A stretch of DNA of 64,000 nucleotides, taken from positions 310,001-374,000 of the forward strand of contig NZ_BDBK01000002.1 of the NCBI RefSeq assembly GCF_001612945.1, in the 5' to 3' direction. This document shows, piece by piece, positions 17,791 through 25,465 of the stretch. How positions within the stretch are numbered: the stretch's first letter is position 1; every line of letters starts with the position of its first letter. Under the pieces are notes generated by a model. It was not told the DNA's origin and made no database searches. It saw only the letters and a program-made list of their open reading frames with translations. The translations under genes were made by a program, and so were the position numbers. The DNA comes from Nocardia inohanensis NBRC 100128. Lineage in GTDB: Bacteria > Actinomycetota > Actinomycetes > Mycobacteriales > Mycobacteriaceae.

Positions 17791-17853
17791 ATCGAAAACT
17801 CTCCTCCGCAATTAGGACCGAACCTGACCTATATCATTTCTAACGTAGTTCCC
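17791..17853. promoter_or_regulatory. Divergent promoter region, WYL regulator and epoxide hydrolase
   Basis: This 63-bp, AT-richer spacer contains TATATC (17830-17835) as a possible rightward -10 and a short dyad AGG-N11-CCT. No strong palindrome was found, so the regulator's binding site is left open. Confidence 0.35.
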
Positions 17854-18990
17854 ATGAGCACAGAGATCCGCCCCTTCCGCATCGCCGTCCCGCAGTCCGA
17901 TCTCGATGACCTGAACGACCGCCTGGCCCGCACCCGCTGGTCGGCACAGCTGCCCGGCCAGGGCTGGGAGCGCGGCGTGCCGGTGGAAGCGCTGCGCGAA
18001 CTGGCCGAGTACTGGCGGACCGAATTCGACTGGCGCGCACAGGAAGCCGCGTTGAACGAGTTCCCGCAGTTCATCACCGAGATCGACGGCCTGGACGTGC
18101 ACTTCCTGCACGTCCGTTCCCCCGAGCCGGACGCACTCCCGCTGATCCTCACCCACGGCTGGCCGAACACTTTCGTCGAATTCACGAAAACCATTCCGCT
18201 ACTGACGAACCCGCGCGCCCACGGCCTGAACCAGCAGGCATTCCACGTGATCATCCCGTCGGTACCCGGCTTCGCATTCTCCGACGGACCGCGCGAACCG
18301 GGCATGAAGCCGCGCATGGTCGCCACCATGTGGATCGAACTCATGGCCCGCCTCGGCTACGACCGCTACGGCGTACAAGGCGGCGACCTCGGCGCATACG
18401 TAGTCCAGGAGATGGCCCTAGTCGCCCCGGGCCGCATTGTCGGCGTGCACATCGACGGCGGACTCGGCATGCCGTCCGCATCCGATGTGCCCGACATGAA
18501 TACGGACGAACTGATCGAATGGGAGATGATGCAGAAGTGGCAGTCCGGCGTGAATCACCACGTCCTGCTGAATGCCGCCCCTCAGACCTTCGCCCACGCC
18601 TGGACCGATTCCCCCGTAGGGTTGCTCGCCTGGCTCGTCCACAAATTCAACGAATTCGCCTACTCGGCAGACAATTTCGAAGACGCCTACGACCGCGACC
18701 AACTCCTCACCAATGTGGCGCTCTACTGGTTCACAAACACCGCCGCCACCTCCTCCTGGCCCATGTACAACGGCCTCGGCGACAATGGTTTCGCCTGGCC
18801 CACCGGCCAAAAACTGGTCCCGGCCGGTGTCTACGCCGGCGGCTCCCCCCTCATGCGCCGCCTGGCCGACCGCGACAATCTCATCGCCTATTGGCCCACC
18901 GGAAATACCGGCAACCATTTCCTGGCCATGGACGTTCCACAAGCCCACACCACCGATATCGCAACCTTCTTCACCAAGATCATTTCGTAA
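17854..18990 (+). CDS. Epoxide hydrolase family protein (EHN plus alpha/beta hydrolase)
   Basis: A 378-residue protein with the N-terminal EHN domain of microsomal-type epoxide hydrolases (FRIAVPQSDLDDLNDRLART, residues 7-115) and an alpha/beta-hydrolase core. The oxyanion motif is LTHGWPNTFVEF. The nucleophile is the Asp of VQGGDLGAYV, and the late His lies in TGNTGNHFLAMDVP, so the catalytic set looks complete. It should open epoxides to diols; the substrate is unknown. It is divergent from the WYL regulator, which probably controls it. The following 128 bases hold only a weak GCTAA/TTAGC dyad and the ribosome site of the next gene. Confidence 0.9.
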   Translation: MSTEIRPFRIAVPQSDLDDLNDRLARTRWSAQLPGQGWERGVPVEALRELAEYWRTEFDWRAQEAALNEFPQFITEIDGLDVHFLHVRSPEPDALPLILTHGWPNTFVEFTKTIPLLTNPRAHGLNQQAFHVIIPSVPGFAFSDGPREPGMKPRMVATMWIELMARLGYDRYGVQGGDLGAYVVQEMALVAPGRIVGVHIDGGLGMPSASDVPDMNTDELIEWEMMQKWQSGVNHHVLLNAAPQTFAHAWTDSPVGLLAWLVHKFNEFAYSADNFEDAYDRDQLLTNVALYWFTNTAATSSWPMYNGLGDNGFAWPTGQKLVPAGVYAGGSPLMRRLADRDNLIAYWPTGNTGNHFLAMDVPQAHTTDIATFFTKIIS

Positions 18991-19118
18991 CAGTTCCCGA
19001 AACGAAACCCCCAGTCGCAGAACGGCAGCGGATTGGTTCCGTCCCGGACATTCCCCGGTCATCTCCGCTAACTATCGTGCTCCGAATTAGCTAGTGCGCG
19101 GTATGAGGAGCGTTCACC

Positions 19119-19544
19119 ATGCGGGACCCGATGCCAACCAAAAGCCAAGTACTCCGAGCCTGCCGAGGCAGCGGTTTCCCCGGCCACCCCCTACTCCGCG
19201 CCGCCCACGACCTAGCCGAAATCCACGAACGCCGCCTATCCGCACCCCCCGACCAGTTCCAAGCCCTAGAACAAATCCGCACCGACCTGGTCCACGAAAT
19301 AGACGTCTGGATAACCTCCCAACTCCCCCCAAGCCACGGCGGCGCCAGAGTCCACACCGAAACCCTAGGCGCAGTAATAGACCGCCTAGCCGCCCTAACC
19401 GCCCACGCCTACGCAGCCTTAGCCAGCGCCACCACCAGAGACCTCACCACCATCTGGCAACACCTAGCCGAGCTGGCCATAGGCTACGAAGACCTAACCT
19501 CCGAAGTCCGAACCGGCCGCCGCCGCCTCCCCGGCTGCCACTAA
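19119..19544 (+). CDS. DUF4254 family protein, unusual codon use
   Basis: A 141-residue soluble, helical protein of the DUF4254 family (LPTKxQVLRACRG-like start, HPLLRAAHDLAEIHERRL, GARVHTETLGAVIDRLAALT). The function of the family is unknown; it is widespread in mycolic-acid actinomycetes. The start has GAGGAG upstream. The codon choice is strikingly different from the neighbours: nine CTA and one TTA for leucine, four ATA and two AGA in 141 codons, while surrounding genes almost only use CTG/CTC, ATC and CGC. This suggests either recent acquisition or selection for slow translation. The gene ends in a hairpin repeat shared with its convergent neighbour. Confidence 0.78.
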   Translation: MRDPMPTKSQVLRACRGSGFPGHPLLRAAHDLAEIHERRLSAPPDQFQALEQIRTDLVHEIDVWITSQLPPSHGGARVHTETLGAVIDRLAALTAHAYAALASATTRDLTTIWQHLAELAIGYEDLTSEVRTGRRRLPGCH

Positions 19545-19552
19545 CCGCCGAG

Positions 19553-19602
19553 CGGGAACTGGTTGCGGGGGTTACTCGCGAAATGCCGCAACAGTTTCCC
19601 GG
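19553..19602. repeat. Hairpin repeat between convergent genes, possible bidirectional terminator
   Basis: CGGGAACTGGTTGCGG (19553-19568) pairs with CCGCAACAGTTTCCCG (14 of 16 bases complementary) across a 17-base loop. The arm sequence GGGAACTGGTTGCGG also forms the two hairpins at the core of the 407-bp inverted repeat near 24.5 kb, so this is a dispersed hairpin family. Its position between two convergent stop codons fits a terminator role. Confidence 0.65.
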
Positions 19603-19605
19603 TGA

Positions 19606-20481
19606 TCATGCGTCCAGGTGGGCGCCGGCGGCGCGGAGGGCGGAGTGGGCTCGGTCCACGATGATGTGGGGGCGGTTTCGGAGGAGGTCGGCGCCTACTC
19701 GGATTACTCGCCAGCCGAGGGATTCGAGTAGGGCGTAGCGGTCTATGTCTCGGGTGCGCTGGGATTTGTCGGTCCAGTGGTGGGCGCCGTCGTATTCGAC
19801 TGCTACACGCCAGGGTTCCCAGGCCATGTCGACGCGGGCTATGAAGTTCCCGGATGGGTCGCGGATGACGAATTGGGTGGTGGGGGTGGGAAAGCCGCTG
19901 TCTATGAGGAGGAGGCGGGTCGTCGATTCCGGGGGTGACTCGGCGCTGCCGTCTATAAGTGGGATTAGTGAGGTTAGGTGCCGGATGCCGCGGGCCCCGA
20001 TGTGGTGGCGGGTCAGGCTGGATATTTCGTTCGGGTGTAGTCCTGTTGCGGCACAGAGGGAGTCGAGGACTGGGATCGCTTGATCTCGTGGCGTGCGGCG
20101 GCCGATGTCGAAGGCGGTGCGGGCAGGAGTGGTTACTCGGAACCCGTCGATATCGCAGGTTTCGTGCGGCGGGATGGTATCGCGTACGGCGCTTATCCCG
20201 GCGGGAGGCTTCAGGCGGTTCGGGTGGGCGAGTTCGGCGGGGCGAGTGGGATCGAGCCAGCGGGTGCCGTGCATGGCGGCTGCGGAATGGCCGGTGATGA
20301 TGGCCGCGCCCTTCGCCCAGTGCGCGGCTGCTCGCGCTCTACCCGCGGCGTCGAGCGAGATGCCTTTCCGCACATAGACATCGGGGAAGATCCGCTCGTA
20401 GTCGTGGCGCAGTTCCCATAGCGTCACGACTCCGGCGGCTCGTGCGTATGTTCCCGGGAACGGTTCGTCGAGTACCCCCAC
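19606..20481 (-). CDS. DUF559-type endonuclease-fold protein with AbiEi-like N-terminus
   Basis: A 291-residue protein common in mycolic-acid actinomycetes. The N-terminal part (WELRHDYERIFPDVYVRKGI, then IITGHSAAAMHGTRWLD) resembles the AbiEi/type IV antitoxin-like winged helix family. The C-terminal part (ARVDMAWEPWRVAVEYDGAHHW, then RYALLESLGWRVIRVGADLL) matches the DUF559/Vsr endonuclease-like fold with the VEYDG and SLGWRVIRV core. Despite these similarities, no partner toxin or restriction gene lies beside it and its biological role is unknown. The start is GTG at 20481, with no strong ribosome site. It is convergent with the DUF4254 gene across a hairpin. Confidence 0.75.
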   Translation of the reverse strand: MGVLDEPFPGTYARAAGVVTLWELRHDYERIFPDVYVRKGISLDAAGRARAAAHWAKGAAIITGHSAAAMHGTRWLDPTRPAELAHPNRLKPPAGISAVRDTIPPHETCDIDGFRVTTPARTAFDIGRRTPRDQAIPVLDSLCAATGLHPNEISSLTRHHIGARGIRHLTSLIPLIDGSAESPPESTTRLLLIDSGFPTPTTQFVIRDPSGNFIARVDMAWEPWRVAVEYDGAHHWTDKSQRTRDIDRYALLESLGWRVIRVGADLLRNRPHIIVDRAHSALRAAGAHLDA

Positions 20482-20545
20482 CGATCAAGGGTGGGGATGG
20501 GATTCGGTGGGGTGCAAGAAAAGTGGGACTTCGCGCGCGACACGC

Positions 20546-21271
20546 TCAGGCGGCGAGGGTGGCGGGCTCCTCGGTGAGGACGCCGTCGACCATGCGGTGG
20601 ACGGAGGTCATCTGGTGGAGGTGGGTGCGGTCGTGGGTGACGAGGAGGGTTGCCGCCTGGTGTTCGCGGACGATGCCGACGATGAGGTCGATGATTGCCG
20701 CGCCGCGTTCCTGGTCGAGGGCGCTGGTGGGTTCGTCGATGACCAGGAGGGAGGGGTTGTTCATGAGGGCGCGGGCGATGTTCACGCGCTGGCGCTGGCC
20801 GCCGGAGAGTTGAGCGGGGCGTTTGGTCGCGTGGTCGGCCAGGCCCACGGCGTCGAGGAGATCGGCGGCACGGGAACGAGTTTCGCGGCGGCGGGCGGGG
20901 GAGACGAACCAGGATTGGCCCAGGTGGGACATGGCCTCGAGCTGTTCCAGTGCGGTGAGGGCGGGGATCAGGTTGGACTGCTGGAAGACGATGCCGATGG
21001 AGTCGCGGCGGAGGGTGGCGGCGTCTTTGCGGGAGAGGGCGGCGAGGTCGGCTGTGCCGGTGGCGGTTTCGAGTTCCACCTGGCCCGAGTCGGGGCGCAG
21101 CAGGGTGGAGGAGACGGCCAGCAGGGTGGATTTGCCGGAGCCGGACGGGCCGGTGATGGCGGCTATCTCGCCGCCGCGGACCTGAAGGTTCACGTGATCG
21201 AGGGCGGTGATGCGGTCCGCGCCGTCGGGGAAGGTCAGTACGAGGTCGGCGACCGTGAGCGTGTTGGTCAT
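20546..21271 (-). CDS. ABC transporter ATP-binding protein (MacB/LolD type)
   Basis: A 241-residue ATPase. Walker A is GPSGSGKSTLL, the Q-loop is VFQQSNLIPALTALEQLEA, the signature is LSGGQRQRVNIARALMNNP, Walker B is LLVIDEPTSALD, and the switch His lies in LLVTHDRTH. This pattern belongs to the MacB/LolD/FtsE group, which works with an FtsX-type permease. The permease lies 25 bases upstream in the same operon. Such transporters export peptides, lipids or antibiotics, or act as mechanotransmission machines; the substrate is unknown. The operon is divergent from a two-component system that probably controls it. Confidence 0.93.
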   Translation of the reverse strand: MTNTLTVADLVLTFPDGADRITALDHVNLQVRGGEIAAITGPSGSGKSTLLAVSSTLLRPDSGQVELETATGTADLAALSRKDAATLRRDSIGIVFQQSNLIPALTALEQLEAMSHLGQSWFVSPARRRETRSRAADLLDAVGLADHATKRPAQLSGGQRQRVNIARALMNNPSLLVIDEPTSALDQERGAAIIDLIVGIVREHQAATLLVTHDRTHLHQMTSVHRMVDGVLTEEPATLAA

Positions 21272-21296
21272 CGAAAGCTCCTGGGGGAGTGGAGGT

Positions 21297-22346
21297 TCAG
21301 CGCGCCTGGTTGAGGGCGGTGAGCGGGTCGGTGGTGGCGAGGAAGCGCAGGGCGAAGGCCGCGCCGAGCAGGCCGAGCAGGATCAGGGCGGCGGCGGGAA
21401 CCAGGGTGGTGGCCGCGGTGAGGACGAAAGGCACTGCGTCGCCGATGAACAGGCCCGCCACGGTGGTCGCGCCGACGCCGGCGCCGACGCCCAGGGTGAG
21501 GACGATCAGGGCCTGGCTCAAGGCATCTCGGACCAGCGAACCCGTGGTCGCGCCGAGCGCTTTCAGGGTGGCGATGTCGGGTTGGCGTTGCACGGTCCAG
21601 ACGGTGAAGAACGCGCCGATCACCAAGGCGGAGATGGCGAAGAGCATGACCGTCATGAGGGTGAGTGAACCGTTCTCGGCCTGATAGGAACTCATCGCCG
21701 ACAACGAACCCTTGGTGGTGGTCGTGGTGGTGTGGGCGGCGGCGTTGACCGCGGAGGTGTCGCTGACGCCGGAGACCGCGAGGATGGTGGCCGCGCCCGC
21801 GCGCGGGTTGAGGGTTTGCCAGTCGGTGAGCGTCATCCAGACGACGGGGGTGTGGGCGTACCAGTCGTCGCCGGTCACCCCCTGCACGGTGAAGTTGCCG
21901 GAGCCGAGGTCCACGGTGTCACCGGTCTTCGCGTCCAGGTCTTTCGCGGCGGCGCTGCTCAGAATGACTGAACCGGGTTGGGTTGCGGTGCGATTGCCGA
22001 AAGGTGTTCCCTCGACGCCGAACAGGGCCACCTGGGTCGGGGAGGCGCCATTGACGGTGGCCCGCGTCCGGCTGATGCCGATCGGATCGACGGTGCCGCC
22101 GGCCTGCTGCCAGGTCTGTACCTGATCGATGCCGAGGGTGGAGGAATCGTAGGAGGGTTTGGCGCCGGTGTCGGCGAAGACCACCGTGGAGGTGTGCAAC
22201 GACTCGATGGCCGAGATGTTCTGATGAGCCAGCCCGGCGGTCAACCCGCTGAGAAAGCTGACCAGCAGCGCGACCAGCGTGACCACCAGGCTGATGAGGA
22301 GGAAGCGGCCGCGGGCGGCCCGCAGATCCCGGAGTGCGACGAACAT
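21297..22346 (-). CDS. FtsX/MacB-type ABC transporter permease
   Basis: A 349-residue permease starting MFVALRDLRAARGRFLLISL. It has one N-terminal membrane helix, an extracellular domain of about 190 residues (MacB periplasmic-core-like) and three C-terminal helices, i.e. the minimal four-helix FtsX topology. The start was placed at the ATG at 22346; the frame continues upstream for 128 codons of low-complexity Arg/Pro sequence overlapping the divergent kinase promoter and gene, which I regard as spurious. A run of six Thr (HTTTTTTKG) lies in the extracellular domain. It is paired with the ATPase downstream. Confidence 0.88.
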   Translation of the reverse strand: MFVALRDLRAARGRFLLISLVVTLVALLVSFLSGLTAGLAHQNISAIESLHTSTVVFADTGAKPSYDSSTLGIDQVQTWQQAGGTVDPIGISRTRATVNGASPTQVALFGVEGTPFGNRTATQPGSVILSSAAAKDLDAKTGDTVDLGSGNFTVQGVTGDDWYAHTPVVWMTLTDWQTLNPRAGAATILAVSGVSDTSAVNAAAHTTTTTTKGSLSAMSSYQAENGSLTLMTVMLFAISALVIGAFFTVWTVQRQPDIATLKALGATTGSLVRDALSQALIVLTLGVGAGVGATTVAGLFIGDAVPFVLTAATTLVPAAALILLGLLGAAFALRFLATTDPLTALNQAR

Positions 22347-22464
22347 ACTTACACCTTGTCGCCGGCGGGCCCGGATTCCATCGCGCCGCCGAACGAAGAT
22401 CGGCCCAGCCAACGGTGGGTGAGCGTTTACTCCTTTCGATGGATGCCGCTCGAATAGCCGGGCA

Positions 22465-22470
22465 TAAGCT
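22465..22470 (+). promoter_or_regulatory. Probable -10 of a leaderless promoter for the kinase gene
   Basis: TAAGCT fits the actinobacterial TANNNT -10 pattern and ends 7 bases before the GTG at 22478, the spacing expected when transcription starts at the start codon itself. No ribosome site is seen for either candidate start. Confidence 0.4.
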
Positions 22471-22477
22471 GGTCGGC

Positions 22478-23632
22478 GTGCATCGATCGCCGCTGACCCC
22501 CGTCTTCGCCGCCATGCAGGTGGGCCTGCATGTGCTGCTGGTGGTGCTGACCGCGATCGTGGTCGGGCAGGCCGTCGTATCGGATGAGCATCGCGTGGTG
22601 GTGGTGCTGCTGGCGGGCGCGTTCCTCGGGGTCTACTTCGCCGGCACCCGCTTCCGGCGCCGCCTGCTCGCCGCACGGGTGTGGCTGGGCGCGTTGACCG
22701 TGCTGTGGCTCGGACTTGTCTGCGTCGCACCGTTCGCCGTCTACCTCGTTTTCGGCCTGTTCTTCCTGTATCTGCATCTACTGCCGCGCGGTTGGGGCCT
22801 GCTGGCCGTCACCGCCGCGACCGCGGTTTCGGTGGTGGGGTTCGCGCTGCACAAGGGCTGGACCTTCGGCGGCGTGATCGGCCCGCTGCTGGGCGCGCTC
22901 GTCGCGGTCGCGATCGGCCTCGGCTACGAGGCGCTGTTCCGCGAGGCCGCCGACCGCCAGCAGCTCATCGACGAATTGCTGGCCACCAGAACCACTCTCG
23001 CCGAACAGGAACGCACCGCCGGCAAGATGGCCGAACGCGAACGCCTGGCCCAGGAGATCCACGACACGGTCGCCCAGGGCCTCAGCAGTATTCAGATGCT
23101 GCTGCACGCCGTGGAACGCGCCGCCCCGGAACATCCCGCGCTGGAGAAGATCCGGCTGGCCCGCGAAACCGCCGCCGAGGGCCTGGTCGAAACCCGCAAT
23201 CTGATAGCCGAACTCACCCCCGCCCCCCTCGACGGCCAATCCCTGACCGAGGCCCTGACCCGCATCGCACAACGCGTCGCCACTCCCGGCCTCGACGCCC
23301 AGGTCCTGGTGGAGGGCGAACCACAGCGCCTCCCCATGTCCACCGAGGCCGCCCTGGTCCGCATCGCCCAGAGCGCGGTCTCGAATGTGGAGCGCCACGC
23401 CCACGCCGAGGCCATGCGCATCACCCTCACCTACGCCGACGACGCGGTCCACCTGGACGTCGTCGACAATGGCATCGGCATCGCCCCCGCGGTCCTCGAC
23501 CACGCTCCCTCCGGCAGCTTCGGCCTCACCGCCATGCGCAATCGAGTGGAACAGCAGGGCGGCACCATGAACGTGGAGTCCGAACCCGGCCACACCGCGG
23601 TCACCGTCTCCTTCCCCCTGGAGGACCAATGA
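22478..23632 (+). CDS. NarL-type sensor histidine kinase
   Basis: About 384 residues. The N-terminal half has five or six membrane helices without a large extracellular domain. A coiled segment follows (TTLAEQERTAGKMAERERLA), then the HisKA_3 phosphoacceptor motif AQEIHDTVAQGLSSIQMLL with His, and a C-terminal HATPase domain (NVERHAHAEAMRITLTYADD, DNGIGIAP, GSFGLTAMRNRVEQQGG). The GTG at 22478 was chosen because a -10 element sits 7 bases before it; an ATG at 22439 in frame is the alternative. The kinase overlaps the response regulator by 4 bases. Sensing within the membrane and the divergent ABC transporter suggest a cell-envelope stress system exporting the stressor. Confidence 0.9.
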   Translation: MHRSPLTPVFAAMQVGLHVLLVVLTAIVVGQAVVSDEHRVVVVLLAGAFLGVYFAGTRFRRRLLAARVWLGALTVLWLGLVCVAPFAVYLVFGLFFLYLHLLPRGWGLLAVTAATAVSVVGFALHKGWTFGGVIGPLLGALVAVAIGLGYEALFREAADRQQLIDELLATRTTLAEQERTAGKMAERERLAQEIHDTVAQGLSSIQMLLHAVERAAPEHPALEKIRLARETAAEGLVETRNLIAELTPAPLDGQSLTEALTRIAQRVATPGLDAQVLVEGEPQRLPMSTEAALVRIAQSAVSNVERHAHAEAMRITLTYADDAVHLDVVDNGIGIAPAVLDHAPSGSFGLTAMRNRVEQQGGTMNVESEPGHTAVTVSFPLEDQ

Positions 23633-24264
23633 TCCGCATCCTGCTCGCCGACGATCACGCCATCGTCCGCGCGGGCCTGCGCGCCCTCCTGGATTCCGGT
23701 GTGGCCGAAAGCGATTCCGCCGACATCGAGGTGATCGGCGAGGTAGCCACCGCCGAAGAAGCCGTAGCCTTCTGCGCCACCACCCCCGTAGACCTGGTCC
23801 TGATGGACCTCCGCTTCGGCCCCGGCCAATCGGGCGCGCAAGCGACGGCCGCCGTCCGCGAACTCCCCGCCCCGCCGAATGTCCTGGTGGTCACCAACTA
23901 TGACACCGACGCCGACATCCTCGGCGCGATCGAGGCGGGCGCATCCGGCTACATCCTGAAGGACACCCCGCCTGCCGAACTCCTGGCGGCGGTGCGTTCG
24001 GCCGCGGCGGGAGAAAGTGTCCTATCTCCCTCTGTCGCATCGAAACTCATGACGCGGGTTCGTAAACCCGACACCACATTGAGCCCCCGCGAGATCGAGG
24101 TCCTGCGCCTGGTCGCTGACGGTCACTCCAACCGCGAGATCGGCAAGCGCCTCTTCCTGAGTGAGACGACGGTCAAATCCCATCTGGTGCACATCTATTC
24201 GAAGCTGGGCGTCAAGTCCCGCACTTCCGCAGTGGCGCGTGCTCGTGAGCGCGGTGCGATCTAG
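23629..24264 (+). CDS. NarL/FixJ-type response regulator
   Basis: A 211-residue regulator. The receiver domain has the acidic pair in LLADDHAIVRAGL, the phospho-acceptor Asp in DLVLMDLRFG and the conserved Lys in GYILKDTPP. The C-terminal LuxR-type helix-turn-helix reads LSPREIEVLRLVADGHSNRE, then LSETTVKSHLVHIYSKLGV. The ATG overlaps the kinase stop (ATGA). An insert in the receiver (GVAESDSADIEVIG) is slightly longer than usual. It most likely binds the divergent ABC transporter promoter. The message ends in or before the large inverted repeat that starts 24 bases downstream. Confidence 0.93.
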   Translation: MIRILLADDHAIVRAGLRALLDSGVAESDSADIEVIGEVATAEEAVAFCATTPVDLVLMDLRFGPGQSGAQATAAVRELPAPPNVLVVTNYDTDADILGAIEAGASGYILKDTPPAELLAAVRSAAAGESVLSPSVASKLMTRVRKPDTTLSPREIEVLRLVADGHSNREIGKRLFLSETTVKSHLVHIYSKLGVKSRTSAVARARERGAI

Positions 24265-24287
24265 AGCGTCCCCGGCTCGGGAGAAGA

Positions 24288-24694
24288 GATAAACGAAATA
24301 GTGTGGCCACTTCGCCTGCCGTCCCCGACGTTGGTCCCCCCGCCGTGTGCCGTCACCTCGCCTCCCGGCGTCGTTCCGGCCGTTGTCACCTTCTCGAGCG
24401 GAAAAACCAAGAACAAAAAACAGACTCATCGGTCAGTGGGAAATGGTTGCGGGGTTTCACGGCGTGTCGCCGCAACCAGTTCCCACTGACCGCCTGGTCT
24501 GCTTGAAACCGGGAATCTGCTGCGGCGACACGCCGAAACCACCATTACCAGTTCCCGGTTTCACCTGCGCGCGTGTCGTTTTCGCCCGAAAAGGTGACAA
24601 CGACCGGAACGACGCCGGAAGGTGAGGTAACGGCACACGGCGGGGGACCAACGTCGGGGACGGCACACGAAGTGGCCACACTATTTCGTTTATC
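24288..24694. repeat. 407-bp nested inverted repeat element
   Basis: The outer arms (24288-24400 and 24582-24694) are reverse complements over about 113 bp with roughly eight mismatches and one single-base gap by eye. Each begins, from its outer end, with GATAAACGAAATAGTGTGGC. Between them lie two further hairpins, 24431-24491 (GGTCAGTGGGAA arms, 21 of 22 paired) and 24506-24562 (GAAACCGGGAA arms, 11 of 11), which are diverged inverted copies of each other. The element is thus an inverted dimer of a unit of about 200 bp. It fills the gap 24265-24754; no protein gene is supported in it. No clear target-site duplication was seen. Confidence 0.85.
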
Positions 24695-24754
24695 CCGATA
24701 GCCAGACCAGCGCGTTGCCTGGAATGCCGGAGTCGGAGCCGTACCGTTTGGCCC

Positions 24755-25180
24755 ATGGCCTCCCTGAGTGATCCCCACGTCCGCGATTTCCTCTCCGAAG
24801 GCACCCGCACCGGCAAACTCGCCTTCACCGCCTCCGACGGCCGCCCACTGGTGACCCCCGTCTGGTTCGTGGTCGACGGCGACGCAGTGGTCTTCAACAC
24901 CGGCCGAACCTCCGCCAAGGGCAAGGCCGCGGTCCGTGACGGCCGCATGGCCCTGCTGGTGGATCTGGAAGCCCCGCCGTACGCCTTCGTCCAGGTCCAA
25001 GGCATCGCCGAAGTCTCCGAGGATCTGGACGAACTGGTCCGCACCGCCACCCTCATCGGCGGCCGCTACATGGGCGCGGATCGTGCCGAGGAGTTCGGCA
25101 AGCGCAACGGCGTGCCCGGCGAGCTGGTCGTCCGCATCAAGCCGACCAAGGTCATCGCCGACTTCGACGTCACCGGCTAG
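24755..25180 (+). CDS. PPOX-class F420-dependent oxidoreductase
   Basis: A 141-residue split-barrel flavin/F420 protein of the pyridoxamine-phosphate-oxidase-like family. The N-terminal motif is GKLAFTASDGRPLVTPVWFV, followed by VVFNTGRTSAKGKAAVRDGR, and the C-terminus is RIKPTKVIADFDVTG. Members use F420 to reduce diverse small molecules or protect cells from oxidative damage; the substrate is unknown. The start is supported by the conserved first strand rather than by a strong ribosome site. It stands alone, between the large inverted repeat and the decayed TetR gene. Confidence 0.87.
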   Translation: MASLSDPHVRDFLSEGTRTGKLAFTASDGRPLVTPVWFVVDGDAVVFNTGRTSAKGKAAVRDGRMALLVDLEAPPYAFVQVQGIAEVSEDLDELVRTATLIGGRYMGADRAEEFGKRNGVPGELVVRIKPTKVIADFDVTG

Positions 25181-25193
25181 TCGACTCCCTTTG

Positions 25194-25210
25194 CGGAACC
25201 GTGAGTTCCG
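25194..25210. promoter_or_regulatory. TetR-type operator 1 (upstream of the decayed regulator)
   Basis: CGGAAC-CGTGA-GTTCCG, with perfect 6-bp arms. It matches operator 2 in arms and in most of the spacer, and the centres are 31 bp apart (about three helix turns). Confidence 0.55.
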
Positions 25211-25222
25211 TTTCGTGCCAAA

Positions 25223-25243
25223 TTCGGAACTGTGAGTTCCGAA
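25223..25243. promoter_or_regulatory. TetR-type operator 2 overlapping the decayed regulator start
   Basis: TTCGGAAC-TGTGA-GTTCCGAA, with perfect 8-bp arms, overlaps the GTG at 25232 that opens the TetR remnant. This looks like an autoregulatory site that outlived its regulator gene. Confidence 0.6.
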
Positions 25244-25442
25244 TCTACCCCGCGCCCGGGAAGGCCACTCTCGGGCACCCTGGCCCTGCTCGAAGAGGTC
25301 GGTTACACCGGGCTGCGGGTCCAGGACGTGGCTGTGCGGGCCGGGGCTCAACCTGCTCGGCGGCGACGGCGATCGAGAACTGATCGACCGGGTCGCCGGC
25401 TCCGTGGCCGCGACCTGGCTGCATGGAAACCGGTTCGCCTGA
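25232..25442 (+). pseudogene. TetR-family regulator remnant (internal deletion with frameshift)
   Basis: The frame opens with a normal TetR N-terminus (STPRPGRPLSGTLALLEEVG, then YTGLRVQDVAVRAG), but the rest of the helix-turn-helix and the ligand domain are missing. Directly after it, a different frame gives a typical TetR C-terminal tail (DRELIDRVAGSVAATWLHGN, then RFA and stop at 25440-25442). The two ends of one gene are therefore joined out of frame after loss of roughly 130 residues. The first frame runs on into cobM, which makes a false fusion of 330 codons. The two operators upstream are intact. Confidence 0.7.
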
Positions 25443-25465
25443 GCCGGTATGCGAGACTCGCGGGC

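Noticed and set aside
18985..19055. Another copy of the hairpin repeat after the epoxide hydrolase gene (contains AACAGTTCCCG)
   Set aside because: Only a short stretch resembles the repeat arm, and no second pairing arm was found.
21297..22730. 477-codon version of the ABC permease
   Set aside because: The extra 128 N-terminal residues are Arg/Pro-rich without membrane or signal character and overlap the divergent kinase gene. The ATG at 22346 starts the first membrane helix.
24288..24694. Insertion sequence
   Set aside because: Long inverted arms are present, but there is no transposase reading frame and no visible target duplication. It is recorded as a repeat element instead.
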